In this document: one piece after another, positions 1 to 9,005 of the stretch
How positions within the stretch are numbered: position 1 is the first letter of the stretch
Layout: each line of letters opens with the position of its first letter
DNA from: Bin87 sp965204905
GTDB lineage: Bacteria > Chloroflexota > Dehalococcoidia > Lucifugimonadales > UBA3495
Assembly (NCBI GenBank): GCA_965204905.1
Contig: OZ242042.1
Coordinates: 2,046,001 to 2,110,000, forward strand
DNA: 64,000 nt
Direction of reading: 5' to 3'
Notes under the pieces: model-generated
Databases searched by the model: none
The model's input: only the letters and a program-made list of their open reading frames with translations
Told to the model about the DNA's origin: nothing
Program-made: the position numbers and the translations under genes

Positions 1-2
1 TA

Positions 3-392
3 CTGCCCGGGTTGTCTGATAGCGCGGCCAGCATTGGCGCTTTGGTTGAGGCGGCTGCGCAACATCGCGCGCAGTTCCTGTCGGGCAACCTCTTATTCCT
101 GCGACCCGGCAGCCGAGAGTGGTTCATGCCCTTCATCCGGGAATCCTACCCGCACCTCGCCCCGGGCTACGCGCGCCTCTATCGCAGCGAACACGCTCCG
201 CGCGACTACACCAACGCTGTGGTGGGCCTGGTGGAAGACGCGCGGCTGCGTTGGGAACTGCCCAGGATGCCTTCGGTCAACAGCTTGCGACCGGCTACTC
301 TGCCAGGTTTTACCGAAGTAGGCGATCACTCACCCTTGACTGAACTTGACGCGGAAACCCCAATGCAGTTGGAGATGCCGATAGCGGCGTAA
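3..392 (+). CDS. C-terminal end of a radical-SAM protein of the spore-photoproduct-lyase-like family (partial)
   Basis: The frame is open from the first bases of the window, so the gene starts upstream and only the last ~130 residues are visible. The visible part has a pattern typical of the C-terminus of SplB-like radical-SAM proteins (COG1533): LFLRPGSREWF, then FIRESYPHLAPGYARLY, then a basic/aromatic stretch. The CX3CX2C cluster that would prove the family lies outside the window. A strong inverted repeat follows the stop at once. The family call rests on the tail alone and is tentative. Confidence 0.55.
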   Translation: MPGLSDSAASIGALVEAAAQHRAQFLSGNLLFLRPGSREWFMPFIRESYPHLAPGYARLYRSEHAPRDYTNAVVGLVEDARLRWELPRMPSVNSLRPATLPGFTEVGDHSPLTELDAETPMQLEMPIAA

Positions 393-424
393 GGGCCTCA
401 ATCCGTAAGGGCGGGATTGAGGCC
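393..424. terminator. Bidirectional terminator-like hairpin between convergent genes
   Basis: Arms GGGCCTCAAT (393-402) and ATTGAGGCCC (415-424) are perfectly complementary around a 12-nt loop. The hairpin begins directly after the stop of the plus-strand gene and lies before the end of the minus-strand gene at 462, as expected for a shared terminator. Confidence 0.6.
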
Positions 425-461
425 CGCCCTTGCATCGTGTGTGGCAATGATATCGCCGCGC

Positions 462-938
462 CTAACCATTCGTGGGTACCCAGATCTGGCCCCGTTGGCG
501 TACGGGCTCAAGGAGCGAATCGTCGAACGGCAGTGGGTCATAGTCCTGCCGGCTGGGCGCGCGGTAGCTGAGCAGGCTGGTAACGGTTTCGTTCGTGTAG
601 TAACCGCGATACGTTTGCGTAACCAGGTATTGGAAGAACTCAGGCGCCGACGACTCCACCGCCCGGAGCGCATCCGTCTGCGCGTCGGCCAACAACGCTG
701 GGAAATCGCCACCTCGCTCAGCCGCAGCCAACTGGATCTGCACCAAACCGTCCAGCAGACGGCGGCGGCTCTCAGCGCTCCCGGCAGCTACCGATTCAAC
801 GAACTCTCCAATTCCCAAGTCCCCGGCAGCTGGCATCTCGTCCTGCGCCGGTACGATGCAGTTCAGCGCCGCGGCCAAGAGAACTCGCTGGTCAGCGCTC
901 AAAATTTCGTTTGTAGTCGTCATAGTCAAAACGTCCAT
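462..938 (-). CDS. Gluconate 2-dehydrogenase subunit 3-like protein
   Basis: A protein of ~158 residues with the pattern of the gluconate 2-dehydrogenase subunit 3 family: an N-terminal ILSADQRVLLAAALNCIVP segment, then AAGDLGIGEFVES, and a C-terminal FFQYLVTQTYRGYYTNE motif. In known systems this subunit accompanies a GMC-type flavoprotein and a cytochrome; neither is adjacent here (a GMC gene lies at 13.6 kb). No TAT signal is evident. The start is uncertain (938 or 923), since neither has a convincing ribosome-binding site. It may share a transcript with the dioxygenase genes upstream. Confidence 0.65.
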   Translation of the reverse strand: MDVLTMTTTNEILSADQRVLLAAALNCIVPAQDEMPAAGDLGIGEFVESVAAGSAESRRRLLDGLVQIQLAAAERGGDFPALLADAQTDALRAVESSAPEFFQYLVTQTYRGYYTNETVTSLLSYRAPSRQDYDPLPFDDSLLEPVRQRGQIWVPTNG

Positions 939-1008
939 CAAGGCAATCTGGGTACAGATGATAGCACGCGGCCCGGTCTTCGCAATCTCTCGTATGCCGC
1001 TAGCAACA

Positions 1009-1548
1009 TCAAAATATGATGCTCAACGCGCCATGGTCGGACAGTTCCTCCAGGTCCAGGATCGCCCGCTTGTAGCACAACCGCAGGCATCCATCTACCC
1101 GGCGCAGGCGAACATCATAGCGGCCGACGTATGGAGAAGACTCGCCGGCGCGGAAACGCCACACCGCAACCGACGCCGTCGCTTCTATCTCCTCGTCACT
1201 CGTTGCCGTCACCATGACATTGCCGATAAACCGGCGCGTCCGTGACCAAGGGTATTCTCGGTGGGCGTGCCGGCTTTTCAGCCGCACCACACGGGCCGCC
1301 ATCCGATTGTAATCGTCGTCGATGAATACCAAGTCGGATTCCGGGTTGCCCTCGGGCAGATCGGTGGTAGGCACGACGTAGCGGGCGTCGTCGGTATAAA
1401 GGGTGAGCCACTCATCGAGATTCCAGTCGTCCAGCAACCGGGCTTCCAGGTACAGCAGTTGCTCCACTTCGTGCTGGAGCAGCAACGATTCGGCAGTTGC
1501 GGGCAATCCGATAACGGATGACGGTACCGGGGCGGTTTGTGTAGCCAT
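1009..1548 (-). CDS. Aromatic-ring-hydroxylating dioxygenase, beta (small) subunit
   Basis: A 179-residue SnoaL/NTF2-like protein with the features of ring-hydroxylating dioxygenase small subunits: an N-terminal helix (EVEQLLYLEARLLDDWNLDEWL), the LYTDDARYVVP strand, a YPWSRTRRFIGNV segment and a C-terminal YKRAILDLEEL strand. Length fits the family (160-190 residues). It lies 18 nt downstream of the alpha-subunit gene on the same strand, so the two very likely form an operon and a hetero-oligomer in which this subunit is structural. The substrate cannot be read from sequence. Confidence 0.85.
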   Translation of the reverse strand: MATQTAPVPSSVIGLPATAESLLLQHEVEQLLYLEARLLDDWNLDEWLTLYTDDARYVVPTTDLPEGNPESDLVFIDDDYNRMAARVVRLKSRHAHREYPWSRTRRFIGNVMVTATSDEEIEATASVAVWRFRAGESSPYVGRYDVRLRRVDGCLRLCYKRAILDLEELSDHGALSIIF

Positions 1549-1566
1549 ATCGGTGGAGCTCCTGAG

Positions 1567-2904
1567 CTAATTGTCGGCCGCCACTGAAAGGTCGGGCGAC
1601 GGGAACACATCGGGCATCTCGCCCCGGGCCAAGCCTCGCTCAAACTCTTCGACGTGGGGTAGATCTGCGACCAACGACTGCCAACGTCGCCAGAAGGAAC
1701 GCATCTGCAACTCGTCGTTGCCCCTGGGGTCGCGGTGGAATCCACGGGAAAGATCCGACCATTCCACGCCTCCGGAACGGAACCCATGCTGGCAGGACTC
1801 CAGGGCCTCCGTGTCATCCGGAGTGGCGAAACCGCCCGGCCCCAGGAAAGTCAGGAACGAGTCCAGGCGCCGGCGCAGCATGCTGCCGGCCTCATCGGCC
1901 GGTGCCATTTCCCAGGCCGTTACGTCCATGCTGTCAGGACCCGTGGGCTGGAACACCCTGATGGTCACGGCCATGATGTCGTTGATCACGAGGTTGGGGA
2001 AAATCACCATGTTACGGCTCTTCTCGCACATCCGCAGCGCCTTGTCCTGACCATACCGGGCGATAAGTTCATCTTTGACGCGCTGGATTTCCGGTCGGGC
2101 TTCCTCACCGAAATACGGATGCCACATCGCGATGGGACGTCCATAGATGGCGTCGTTTTCCGTGACGCCGTGCCCGTTGCCGAGCGCGCGCCCAAACCCC
2201 TGGCGGTTGCTGATGGAAGGAATGTTGCCGCCAGCCTCGTTCGCCATGTAATCGAAGTAGGTTTGATGGGTGGGCAATGCGTGATAGCCGTCGATGCTGT
2301 TCTCGGCCAGCAGCTTCCAATTGGCCTTAATGGTATAGCGGTTGGAGCCTGGGATCACCTGCATTCCCGCCGGGGACTGATCTGCCACGAGATCGAGGTA
2401 CTCCGCCGCGCCGGCGAGGTACTCTACCAATGACTCCGCGTTCCGGTCAAAGCAGACGAAGATAAACCCCTTGTAACTGTCATAGCGCGGCGAGCGCAGG
2501 CTCATCTCCGCCCGGTCAAAGTCAGGGCCGTATCCTTCAATGTCGGGCATACCGATCAGCGCGCCGGATGTATCGAAACTCCAGGCATGGTAGAAGCACT
2601 GGAATACTTGGGCGTTACCCTGATCCGTACGGCATATCAGCGCGCCCCGGTGCGGACAGGTGTTATGGAACACCACCAACTCACCATCCCGATTCCGGGC
2701 GAAGAACAGAGCACGTTCCGCTACCACCCTGCGCACGTAGTCGCCTGGATTCGGAACTTCCGATTCATGGCCCAGGTAGAGCCAGCACTTGTCGAATATT
2801 CGCCGCTTTTCCAGTTCGTAGATCTCCGGCGACATCATGCTGGAACGATGCACGCGGAATTTACCCAGGTCGGGGCGATCATAAACCAGTTCGCTGATTT
2901 CCAT
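1567..2904 (-). CDS. Rieske non-heme iron ring-hydroxylating dioxygenase, alpha (large) subunit
   Basis: A 445-residue protein with a Rieske [2Fe-2S] domain (C83-P-H85 and C103-F-Y-H106) and a catalytic domain with the mononuclear iron motif around residues 202-213 (NSIDGYHALPTH: bridging D205, ligands H208 and H213). It would use electrons from an external reductase to dihydroxylate or oxidatively demethylate an organic substrate. No ferredoxin or reductase gene is adjacent. The beta-subunit gene follows directly, supporting an alpha/beta enzyme. The annotated ATG is followed by a normal family N-terminus. Confidence 0.9.
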   Translation of the reverse strand: MEISELVYDRPDLGKFRVHRSSMMSPEIYELEKRRIFDKCWLYLGHESEVPNPGDYVRRVVAERALFFARNRDGELVVFHNTCPHRGALICRTDQGNAQVFQCFYHAWSFDTSGALIGMPDIEGYGPDFDRAEMSLRSPRYDSYKGFIFVCFDRNAESLVEYLAGAAEYLDLVADQSPAGMQVIPGSNRYTIKANWKLLAENSIDGYHALPTHQTYFDYMANEAGGNIPSISNRQGFGRALGNGHGVTENDAIYGRPIAMWHPYFGEEARPEIQRVKDELIARYGQDKALRMCEKSRNMVIFPNLVINDIMAVTIRVFQPTGPDSMDVTAWEMAPADEAGSMLRRRLDSFLTFLGPGGFATPDDTEALESCQHGFRSGGVEWSDLSRGFHRDPRGNDELQMRSFWRRWQSLVADLPHVEEFERGLARGEMPDVFPSPDLSVAADN

Positions 2905-2939
2905 GATGAGCTCTCTCTTTACTAATCAAGCAGATGAAG

Positions 2940-3617
2940 TCACTGCGCCGCGTCAAAAATCAACTCGCGGACACGGAACTCAAAGCCGGTCATTACATCC
3001 TCGCCGGACAGTATCTCAGGGTCTTCCAACGTTTCGGGGTCTTGTCCTGGGCGGTAGATGGTCACGCGGCGGTTGAGGGGGTCAATGAGCCAGCCCAGCC
3101 GAGCGCCGGCGGCAATGTACTCTTCCATTTTGCGTTGCAAGTAGGCCAACGAGTTAGACGGGGAGCGAATCTCGGCAACGAAGTCCGGGCAAACCTGTCC
3201 GGTGCGATGCTGTTCCGTGTCCAGTCCCGCCAGTCGTTCCGGTGAAATCCAAGACGCATCCGGCCCGCGCCCCCCCAAGCCGGGAATGCGGAAAATTGTG
3301 GTGGAGGACGGTGTTATCCCGCCGCGCGAACGCTGCCAGATTTTCACGTCGGCGAGTAATTCCGTTTCTTCGTTTCCGCCCGGCATGTACATCGGCGGCA
3401 TTATAATCAGTTCGCCTGTTTCGTTGTACTCAATGGCGTACAGTTCGTTGGCTTCCAAAAACGCCCACAGCAATTCAAAATCTATCTCTTCCAGCGTCTT
3501 ACCGCCGAGCAATGGGCGCAAATCTAACGTTATCGGCAAGCCGGGGCTATCAGCGTCCAGCCAATAGACAGCCTCACCGACACTCTGGCGGGGCGGTTTA
3601 GCGGTTTGAGTGGTCAT
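2940..3617 (-). CDS. Uma2-family (DUF820) putative PD-(D/E)XK endonuclease
   Basis: A 225-residue protein with the Uma2 architecture. The nuclease-fold core appears as GPDASWIS, then PDFVAEIRSPSN, then a KMEEYIAAGARLGWLIDP helix-strand unit, with the C-terminal FEFRVREL typical of the family. These proteins are numerous in Cyanobacteria and Chloroflexota and their biological role is mostly unknown. It sits alone between the oxygenase genes and the hydrolase gene, with no visible functional link to them. Confidence 0.8.
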   Translation of the reverse strand: MTTQTAKPPRQSVGEAVYWLDADSPGLPITLDLRPLLGGKTLEEIDFELLWAFLEANELYAIEYNETGELIIMPPMYMPGGNEETELLADVKIWQRSRGGITPSSTTIFRIPGLGGRGPDASWISPERLAGLDTEQHRTGQVCPDFVAEIRSPSNSLAYLQRKMEEYIAAGARLGWLIDPLNRRVTIYRPGQDPETLEDPEILSGEDVMTGFEFRVRELIFDAAQ

Positions 3618-3644
3618 GGTATGGCCTCCACTTTAGGCAGACGG

Positions 3645-5432
3645 CTACCGTGGGATCACCGGCAAAGTAATGTGCGATGGGTACTGGGCCGAATGATGTA
3701 CCGTCTGCCGGGCGGTCTCCAATCGGGCGTCCACGCCCAGCTCAGCGCCCGTGTTGGGGTTGCGGTCGAAGCGCGGGAAGTTGCTGCTGGAAATGTCAAC
3801 GCGAATCCGGTGGCCGGCTTTGATCACATGGCTGGTGGCCCACAAGTCGATAGTGTAGCAGTGAACCTCGCCGGGCCGAACGAAAGACGGCTGGCGAGCC
3901 GACGTGCGGTAACGGGCGCGGACGATGCCATCCTGCAAGTTGTGGGCAAAGCCGTCGGGCCGCACATCCACCAACTTGGCGGTGAAATCGGTATCCGCAG
4001 CGGTGGTTGCAGCGTACAAGGTCACCGATATGTTGCCGGTGATTTCCAGGTCGGAATCCAGGGGTTCGGACGTGAAGGCCAAGACGTCGGGTCGGTCTTC
4101 GGCCGGCCCCTGGTCGAAGACACCGTATTCGATGATGAGGGTGTTGCCACCCAAGGTCGGAACTGGGTCAGAGGGATCGTAGGTGTACTGGTCTGCGGGT
4201 TCGCCGGAGTCCGGCGGTATGGTGGACAAAGCGCCGTTGCCGTTCCGAGTGTTGGCGCTGCCATCGGAGTGGAAGTACCAACGGGTGTATTGGGTGCGGG
4301 CCAACGGCCATTCCTGCTCATCGCGCCAACGGTTCTCTCCCATCACGAAAAGGCGGACCGGAGGGTCGTCCATGATGCCCGTTTCTTCACCCTTGAGCCA
4401 GTAATCGTACCAGCGCAGCAGGAAATCGTGCAGTTCGATAGCCGCCTCGGATCCGAAATCGATGTTGCCGGCGCCTCCCGTGGTAGGCTCGGTGAACGGG
4501 CGCAGGTGCGCCCACGGGCCGATCAGCAGCTTCTGGTTGCGCCGGGCCAGTTCAGACCCTCCGTGCTTCCGGATACTCTGAAAAGCGTTCAAGGCTCCTT
4601 CCAGAAAGATGTCGTACCACGAACTCACGTGGAACATGGGAATGGTCACGTTGCTCGCATGACGCATCAAGTTGATGTCCCACCAATACGGCCCCTCCAG
4701 CTCTTGGTCAAAGTATTCGTGGAAGTAGGGCGCGGCCTCCTTCAGACGGTCAATCCAGTCCCGCAGCGGCAGGTGTTGGTACCACTCATCCGATAATGGC
4801 TGTCCAAAGTTGCCCGGCTCGATTACATAGTCCTCCATCTTGGCAAGCAGTGCATCATGTCCGCCACGGGCCAACGTGTTCCGACCCTTCAGGATGGCGT
4901 AAGGCACTGTCCATCCCCACTCCATCGCGCCGCCAGTGTGATAGACCCACGATTGGTGAAAGTCGGAGGAAGCGGACACCGTCGCCATGGTCCGCAGATG
5001 CGGTGGCAGAGGCCGCTTGCCCGCTAGGGTGTACTGAGTCGCCCCTAGATAACTTTGTCCGGTAGTCGCCACCTGCCCGGTGGACCAGGGCTGTCGGGCT
5101 GCCCATTCCACGGTGTCGTAGCCGTCCAGGGCCTCTTGAAATAACGGGTTGTAATCCCCTTCGGAATTGAACCGCCCGCGCACGTCCTGACTCAACAGGA
5201 CATACCCGTTGCGCGGGAAAAACCAGATGGAATGATCGGGGTTGTCCAGGTAGCTGTCCTTGCTGTACGGCCCCCGGTTGATTAACACCGGGAACCGGCC
5301 GGGGGCGTCGGGCCGAACCACGTCGGTGGCCAACCGCGTACCGTCCCGCATCGGCACCATCACGTCGGGTTCGCGGATAACCTGGTACTGGCGTCGCTGG
5401 GCAGTCATGGGAGCCTCCGGCAGATCAGTCAT
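3645..5432 (-). CDS. CocE/NonD-family alpha/beta hydrolase (peptidase S15-like)
   Basis: A 595-residue serine hydrolase with the S15/CocE layout: an N-terminal alpha/beta-hydrolase domain with nucleophile motif GQSYLG (Ser127) and the preceding SQDVRGRFNSEGDYNP region, a helical cap, and a C-terminal jelly-roll domain (from about residue 350 to IPR at the end). Known members cleave acyl esters, cocaine or X-Pro peptides, so the substrate is open. A second in-frame ATG at codon 9 could be the true start. It is divergent from the acyl-CoA dehydrogenase gene across ~160 bp. Confidence 0.85.
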   Translation of the reverse strand: MTDLPEAPMTAQRRQYQVIREPDVMVPMRDGTRLATDVVRPDAPGRFPVLINRGPYSKDSYLDNPDHSIWFFPRNGYVLLSQDVRGRFNSEGDYNPLFQEALDGYDTVEWAARQPWSTGQVATTGQSYLGATQYTLAGKRPLPPHLRTMATVSASSDFHQSWVYHTGGAMEWGWTVPYAILKGRNTLARGGHDALLAKMEDYVIEPGNFGQPLSDEWYQHLPLRDWIDRLKEAAPYFHEYFDQELEGPYWWDINLMRHASNVTIPMFHVSSWYDIFLEGALNAFQSIRKHGGSELARRNQKLLIGPWAHLRPFTEPTTGGAGNIDFGSEAAIELHDFLLRWYDYWLKGEETGIMDDPPVRLFVMGENRWRDEQEWPLARTQYTRWYFHSDGSANTRNGNGALSTIPPDSGEPADQYTYDPSDPVPTLGGNTLIIEYGVFDQGPAEDRPDVLAFTSEPLDSDLEITGNISVTLYAATTAADTDFTAKLVDVRPDGFAHNLQDGIVRARYRTSARQPSFVRPGEVHCYTIDLWATSHVIKAGHRIRVDISSSNFPRFDRNPNTGAELGVDARLETARQTVHHSAQYPSHITLPVIPR

Positions 5433-5591
5433 GGGCGTTCAACTGCCGCCAACGATACCCGGCCCGGCTTGCAGCGTCAATCTGGCGCCTATCCCATGCT
5501 CGCTGCCAACTCGCTCTGTTGCGCCGCCCGTTGGGCTGGGATAGACTGATTGCTATTCATCGCAGCAGGCGAGATACTAGGAGCCACCGCC

Positions 5592-6785
5592 GTGACCACC
5601 ACCGGCAATACACCCACCATTACCCAAACTCCAATCGAAGCCCGTTCCCAGATCGTCAGCATGGTGCGCGATTTCGTGCGCCAAGAGGTGGAGCCGGTAG
5701 CCGCCGAACACGACGCCAACGATACCGTACCTTACGACCTCATCGATCAGATGAAGGAACTCGGCTTGTTTGGCATCAACGTGCCGGAAGAATTTGGTGG
5801 GATGGGCCTCGACTATACGACCTTTGCCATGATCTTTGAGGAGATCAGCAAGGGCTACATGGCGCTCACTGGCGCCCTGGGCACCCACCACATCCTCACC
5901 TACGTACTCGCCAACTACGGTACTGCCGAGCAGCAGGAGCGATTTCTGCCCAGGCTGGCCAGCGGAGAGATTCGCGGCGGTCTGGCGCTGACCGAACCGG
6001 GCGGCGGCAGCGACGTGGGTGCCTTGCAAACCCGGGCCGTCAAGGACGGCGAAGAATACGTCGTCAACGGCTCCAAGATGTTCATTACCAATGCGGAGTC
6101 AGGCGACGCATTTTGTCTGCTGGCCCGCACCGACCCCGACTCGTCCATCAAGCACCGCGGCCTGTCCGCCTTCGTCATCGAGAAGGATGGCAGCCCCGGC
6201 TTCAAGGTGGGCCGGCATTTAGACAAATTGGGGTACCGCGGACTCGACACCTGTGAACTCTTCTTCGAGGATTTCCGCATCCCCGCCGAGAATTTGATTG
6301 GCGGCGTCGAAAACGCCGGCTTTGGGCATGTGATGAGCGGCCTTGAAACCGGACGAATAAACGTGGCAGCGCGCGCCGTCGGCGTAGCCCAGGCTGCCTT
6401 GGACGCCTCCATGCGTTATGTCCAACAGCGAGAAACCTTTGGACAACCCATCAGCCAGCACCAGGCCATCCAGTTGAAAATCGCGGACATGGCCACCAAG
6501 ATACAGGCGGCCCGGCTGCTGGTGTACGACGCGGCAACCAAGAAAGACAGCGGCGAGCGCATCGACCTGGAATCCGGTATGGCCAAGCTTTTCGCCAGCG
6601 AGGTTTGCGGAGAGGTATCCATGGAAGCCATGCGCATCCACGGCGGCTATGGCTACACCAAGGACTTCCCGGTAGAGCGCTACTACCGCGATGCCCCGCT
6701 TATGATAATCGGTGAAGGCACCAATGAGATCATGCGCCTGGTCATTGCGCGGCAACTACTCCGCCGACCGGAGTACCAACTCTAA
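5592..6785 (+). CDS. Acyl-CoA dehydrogenase
   Basis: A flavoprotein of 397 residues that would oxidise an acyl-CoA to the enoyl-CoA and pass electrons to ETF. It shows LALTEPGGGSDVGAL and KMFITNAESGD (FAD and substrate contacts), the FGQPISQHQAIQLKIADM helix, and a C-terminal IHGGYGYTKDFPVERYYRD followed by IIGEGTNEIMR, whose first Glu is the usual catalytic base in short/medium-chain enzymes. I chose the GTG at 5592 because TAGGAG lies 8 nt upstream. An in-frame TTG upstream would add 14 non-conserved residues. Confidence 0.88.
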   Translation: MTTTGNTPTITQTPIEARSQIVSMVRDFVRQEVEPVAAEHDANDTVPYDLIDQMKELGLFGINVPEEFGGMGLDYTTFAMIFEEISKGYMALTGALGTHHILTYVLANYGTAEQQERFLPRLASGEIRGGLALTEPGGGSDVGALQTRAVKDGEEYVVNGSKMFITNAESGDAFCLLARTDPDSSIKHRGLSAFVIEKDGSPGFKVGRHLDKLGYRGLDTCELFFEDFRIPAENLIGGVENAGFGHVMSGLETGRINVAARAVGVAQAALDASMRYVQQRETFGQPISQHQAIQLKIADMATKIQAARLLVYDAATKKDSGERIDLESGMAKLFASEVCGEVSMEAMRIHGGYGYTKDFPVERYYRDAPLMIIGEGTNEIMRLVIARQLLRRPEYQL

Positions 6786-6791
6786 GGATCG

Positions 6792-7160
6792 ATGATGCCT
6801 CATCATTTGCCCCCAGATCCTCACCGCACCGGCGGCAGGGCCATGGGGCAGGCTGCCGGCGAAACTATGCGGCACTACGCCGCCATCGCCCGGCTGCTGT
6901 TCAAGCTCATCACCGTGCCCTTCTGGGCGCCGTTCTTCATAGCCTCGGGAATGAGAGAGCGTCGGCGAATACGCGCGTTCATTCTCGGACAAATTGGTGA
7001 TCAACCCATCGGAAATGCGCTGATCCGTGATTTGACCATCGCCTGGGCAGATCAGAATCCGCAAGACTATCCCCACGGCCAGCACGACCGAAAATTCGAC
7101 CGGCTGAAGCTCCGATTTGAGAGCGTAGCCCGGATTCTCCAGAAAAGAAGAGGATACTAA
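6792..7160 (+). CDS. Small protein of unknown function
   Basis: A protein of 121-122 residues (ATG at 6792 or 6795) that I do not recognise. The middle holds one hydrophobic segment (LLFKLITVPFWAPFFIASG, about residues 35-53) flanked by basic residues, so it may associate with the membrane. The rest is polar and basic. An AGGA precedes the start, and the stop codon abuts the selD ATG, so the two genes are almost certainly co-transcribed. Confidence 0.6.
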   Translation: MMPHHLPPDPHRTGGRAMGQAAGETMRHYAAIARLLFKLITVPFWAPFFIASGMRERRRIRAFILGQIGDQPIGNALIRDLTIAWADQNPQDYPHGQHDRKFDRLKLRFESVARILQKRRGY

Positions 7161-8213
7161 ATGACCCAAACCGAACTACCCGTCCGCCTGACCGAGCTTT
7201 CCCACTGCGCGGGTTGAGCAGCGAAGCTGAGTCTTGAGGACCTGGGACAGGTCCTGAGCTACGTGCCGCTGCTACGGCACCCTGATCTGCTGGTGGGCGC
7301 GGAGACCGGCGACGACGCTGCAGTGTATCGCCTCAACGACGAAACTGCGCTCATCGTAACGGTGGACTTTTTCCCGCCCATCACGGATGACCCCTACGAG
7401 TTCGGCGCCATCGCTGCCGCCAACTCGCTGTCCGACGTGTACGCTATGGGCGGTAAGCCTCTTATCGCGCTAAATGTGGTGGGATTTCCCGCCTCGTTGG
7501 ACAAGGAGATATTGGGCAAAACGTTGCAGGGCGGCTACGCCAAAGCCGAGGAGGCTGAGTGCCTCATCGTGGGCGGCCATACCGTGGACGATCCGGAACC
7601 CAAATACGGCCTTTCTGTCATCGGCGTAGTGGAGCCGGGACGGCAGGTGAGCAACGCCAACGCACAGGTTGGCGACGTACTGGTGTTGAGCAAACCCATT
7701 GGAACCGGCATCATCACTACCGCCGGCAAGCAGGGAGTTGTAGAACCGTGCGTGCTGGCCGGCGCGGTGGACAACATGGCTGCTCTCAATCGACCGGCAT
7801 CCCAGGCGATGCAGCGGGTAGGCGTAAACTCAGCCACCGACATCACTGGATTCGGGTTGTTGGGGCACCTGAAGAGCATGGTCAGGGGCAGCGCGGTTTC
7901 CGCCCACGTTAATTTGTCAGCAGTGCCTGTGCTGCCGGGTACACGAGAACTTCTTGAGCGAGGCGTTGCCCCGGGCGGCACACACCGCAACGTCAGCAGC
8001 GTTAACGATGTGGTCAACTGGCATCCCGACCTGACTGACGACGACAAAATGCTGTTCTGCGACGCGCAAACTTCCGGTGGACTACTGATGTCAGTGCCGG
8101 CCGGAAAAGTGGATGAGCTGGTGGCCGCGCTCATTGAAGAGGGGGCGCCCTGCGCCGCAGTCGTGGGGAGGGTCACCGATGGCCCGGCTGGAACAATCGT
8201 AGCCAACCCGTGA
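7161..8213 (+). CDS. selD: Selenide, water dikinase (selenophosphate synthetase) with selenocysteine at the active site
   Basis: SelD makes selenophosphate from selenide and ATP for selenocysteine synthesis and tRNA modification. From the ATG at 7161 (RBS GAGGA) the frame reads MTQTELPVRLTELSHCAG, then TGA at 7215-7217, then AAKLSLEDLG, and continues open to 8213. The active-site block is thus HCAG-U-AAK, matching the family's CAGU/CAGC-AAK motif, with Sec at residue 19. Nucleotide-binding motifs follow: ETGDDAAVY, VDFFPPITDDPYEFG, NSLSDVYAMGG and GGHTVDD. Total length is 350 residues, the usual size. A hairpin fitting a bacterial SECIS lies just after the UGA. A caller that treats TGA as stop would miss the first third of the active site. 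Confidence 0.95.
7215..7255 (+). promoter_or_regulatory. Sec UGA codon and bacterial SECIS-like hairpin in selD
   Basis: The in-frame TGA (7215-7217) is followed by a stem of AGGACCT (7237-7243) and AGGTCCT (7249-7255) closing a 5-nt loop GGGAC (7244-7248). The loop starts 27 nt after the UGA and begins with G residues, which matches the known placement and apical guanines of SelB-binding SECIS elements. Imperfect pairing can extend the stem on both sides. Confidence 0.75.
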
Positions 8214-8265
8214 TCTACAGATATTCACCCCGTCCGCCGATGACCAGAGTGTTCGGAGTTTCCAT

Positions 8266-8928
8266 ATGACGACTTCCAACCAGCTAAGCCAGCAGTCCAC
8301 GGGCATCCAACCAGAGTTCGGTCTGAAGCGTCCTGAACAGGTGAAGATCGCGCCGCCCGCTGGAGAGCGCGTGCCGCCCGGGCAGTTCGTCGCCAAGACG
8401 TTCCCCGTGCTCACCTATGGCGATACACCCGATATTGACCTGGCGGCGTGGCGCATCCGCGTTTGGGGCCTGGTGGATAAGGAGATCGAGTTGGACTGGG
8501 CACAGTTTTGCCGCTTGCCGTGGGTGGAGGTGAACGCCGATTTCCACTGCGTAACCCAGTGGTCGGCTCTTGATCAGACCTGGGAAGGAGTTTGGGTAGC
8601 CGATCTGCTGGAACAGGCCGGGGTCAAGGCAGAAGCGCGGCACGTCATGGCCCACTGTTACGGCGACTACACCACTAACCTGCCTCTGGACCTCGCGCTG
8701 TCGGAAGGGCTCCTGGCCCACCGGCAGAACGGCGCGGAAATCGGCAAGGACCACGGCTGGCCGCTGCGTTTGATCATACCCAGTCGTTACGGTTGGAAGT
8801 CCGCCAAGTGGGTGAACAGCATAGAACTGATGGCACAGGACGCGCCGGGGTTCTGGGAACAACGCGGTTACAACAACAACGCCGATCCTTGGCAGGAAGA
8901 GCGGTTCTGGCCGGAGTTGACTCGCTGA
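8266..8928 (+). CDS. Sulfite-oxidase-like molybdopterin-dependent oxidoreductase (single Moco domain)
   Basis: A 220-residue protein consisting of one oxidoreductase molybdopterin-binding domain. The cofactor cysteine is in VNADFHCVTQWS. Other family motifs are WRIRVWGLV, YTTNLPLDLAL and HGWPLRLIIPSRYGWKSAKWV. There is no signal peptide and no C-terminal dimerisation domain, so it is a minimal cytoplasmic member whose electron acceptor and substrate are unknown. It follows selD by 52 nt on the same strand and ends before a strong hairpin. Confidence 0.85.
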   Translation: MTTSNQLSQQSTGIQPEFGLKRPEQVKIAPPAGERVPPGQFVAKTFPVLTYGDTPDIDLAAWRIRVWGLVDKEIELDWAQFCRLPWVEVNADFHCVTQWSALDQTWEGVWVADLLEQAGVKAEARHVMAHCYGDYTTNLPLDLALSEGLLAHRQNGAEIGKDHGWPLRLIIPSRYGWKSAKWVNSIELMAQDAPGFWEQRGYNNNADPWQEERFWPELTR

Positions 8929-8958
8929 GGTCATGGCCACAGCGTCCTGAAAAACGTA

Positions 8959-8980
8959 GGGGCGGGTTCAAACCCGCCCC
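8959..8980. terminator. Perfect inverted repeat, shared terminator-like hairpin
   Basis: GGGGCGGGTT (8959-8968) and AACCCGCCCC (8971-8980) are perfectly complementary with a 2-nt centre. The site lies between the convergent genes ending at 8928 and 9006. There is no U-tract, so it may be a REP-like element rather than a classic terminator. Confidence 0.5.
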
Positions 8981-9005
8981 AATCCGTTGCCAACACGCCG
9001 GATGG

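Noticed and set aside
3606..4796. Plus-strand frame of ~396 codons opposite the CocE-type hydrolase
   Set aside because: The minus strand gives a full-length hydrolase with the GQSYLG nucleophile; the plus frame has no family features.
7200..7262. Frameshift or premature stop at the start of selD
   Set aside because: The TGA stands exactly at the Sec position of the family's active-site motif, both sides are in the same frame, and a SECIS-like hairpin follows.
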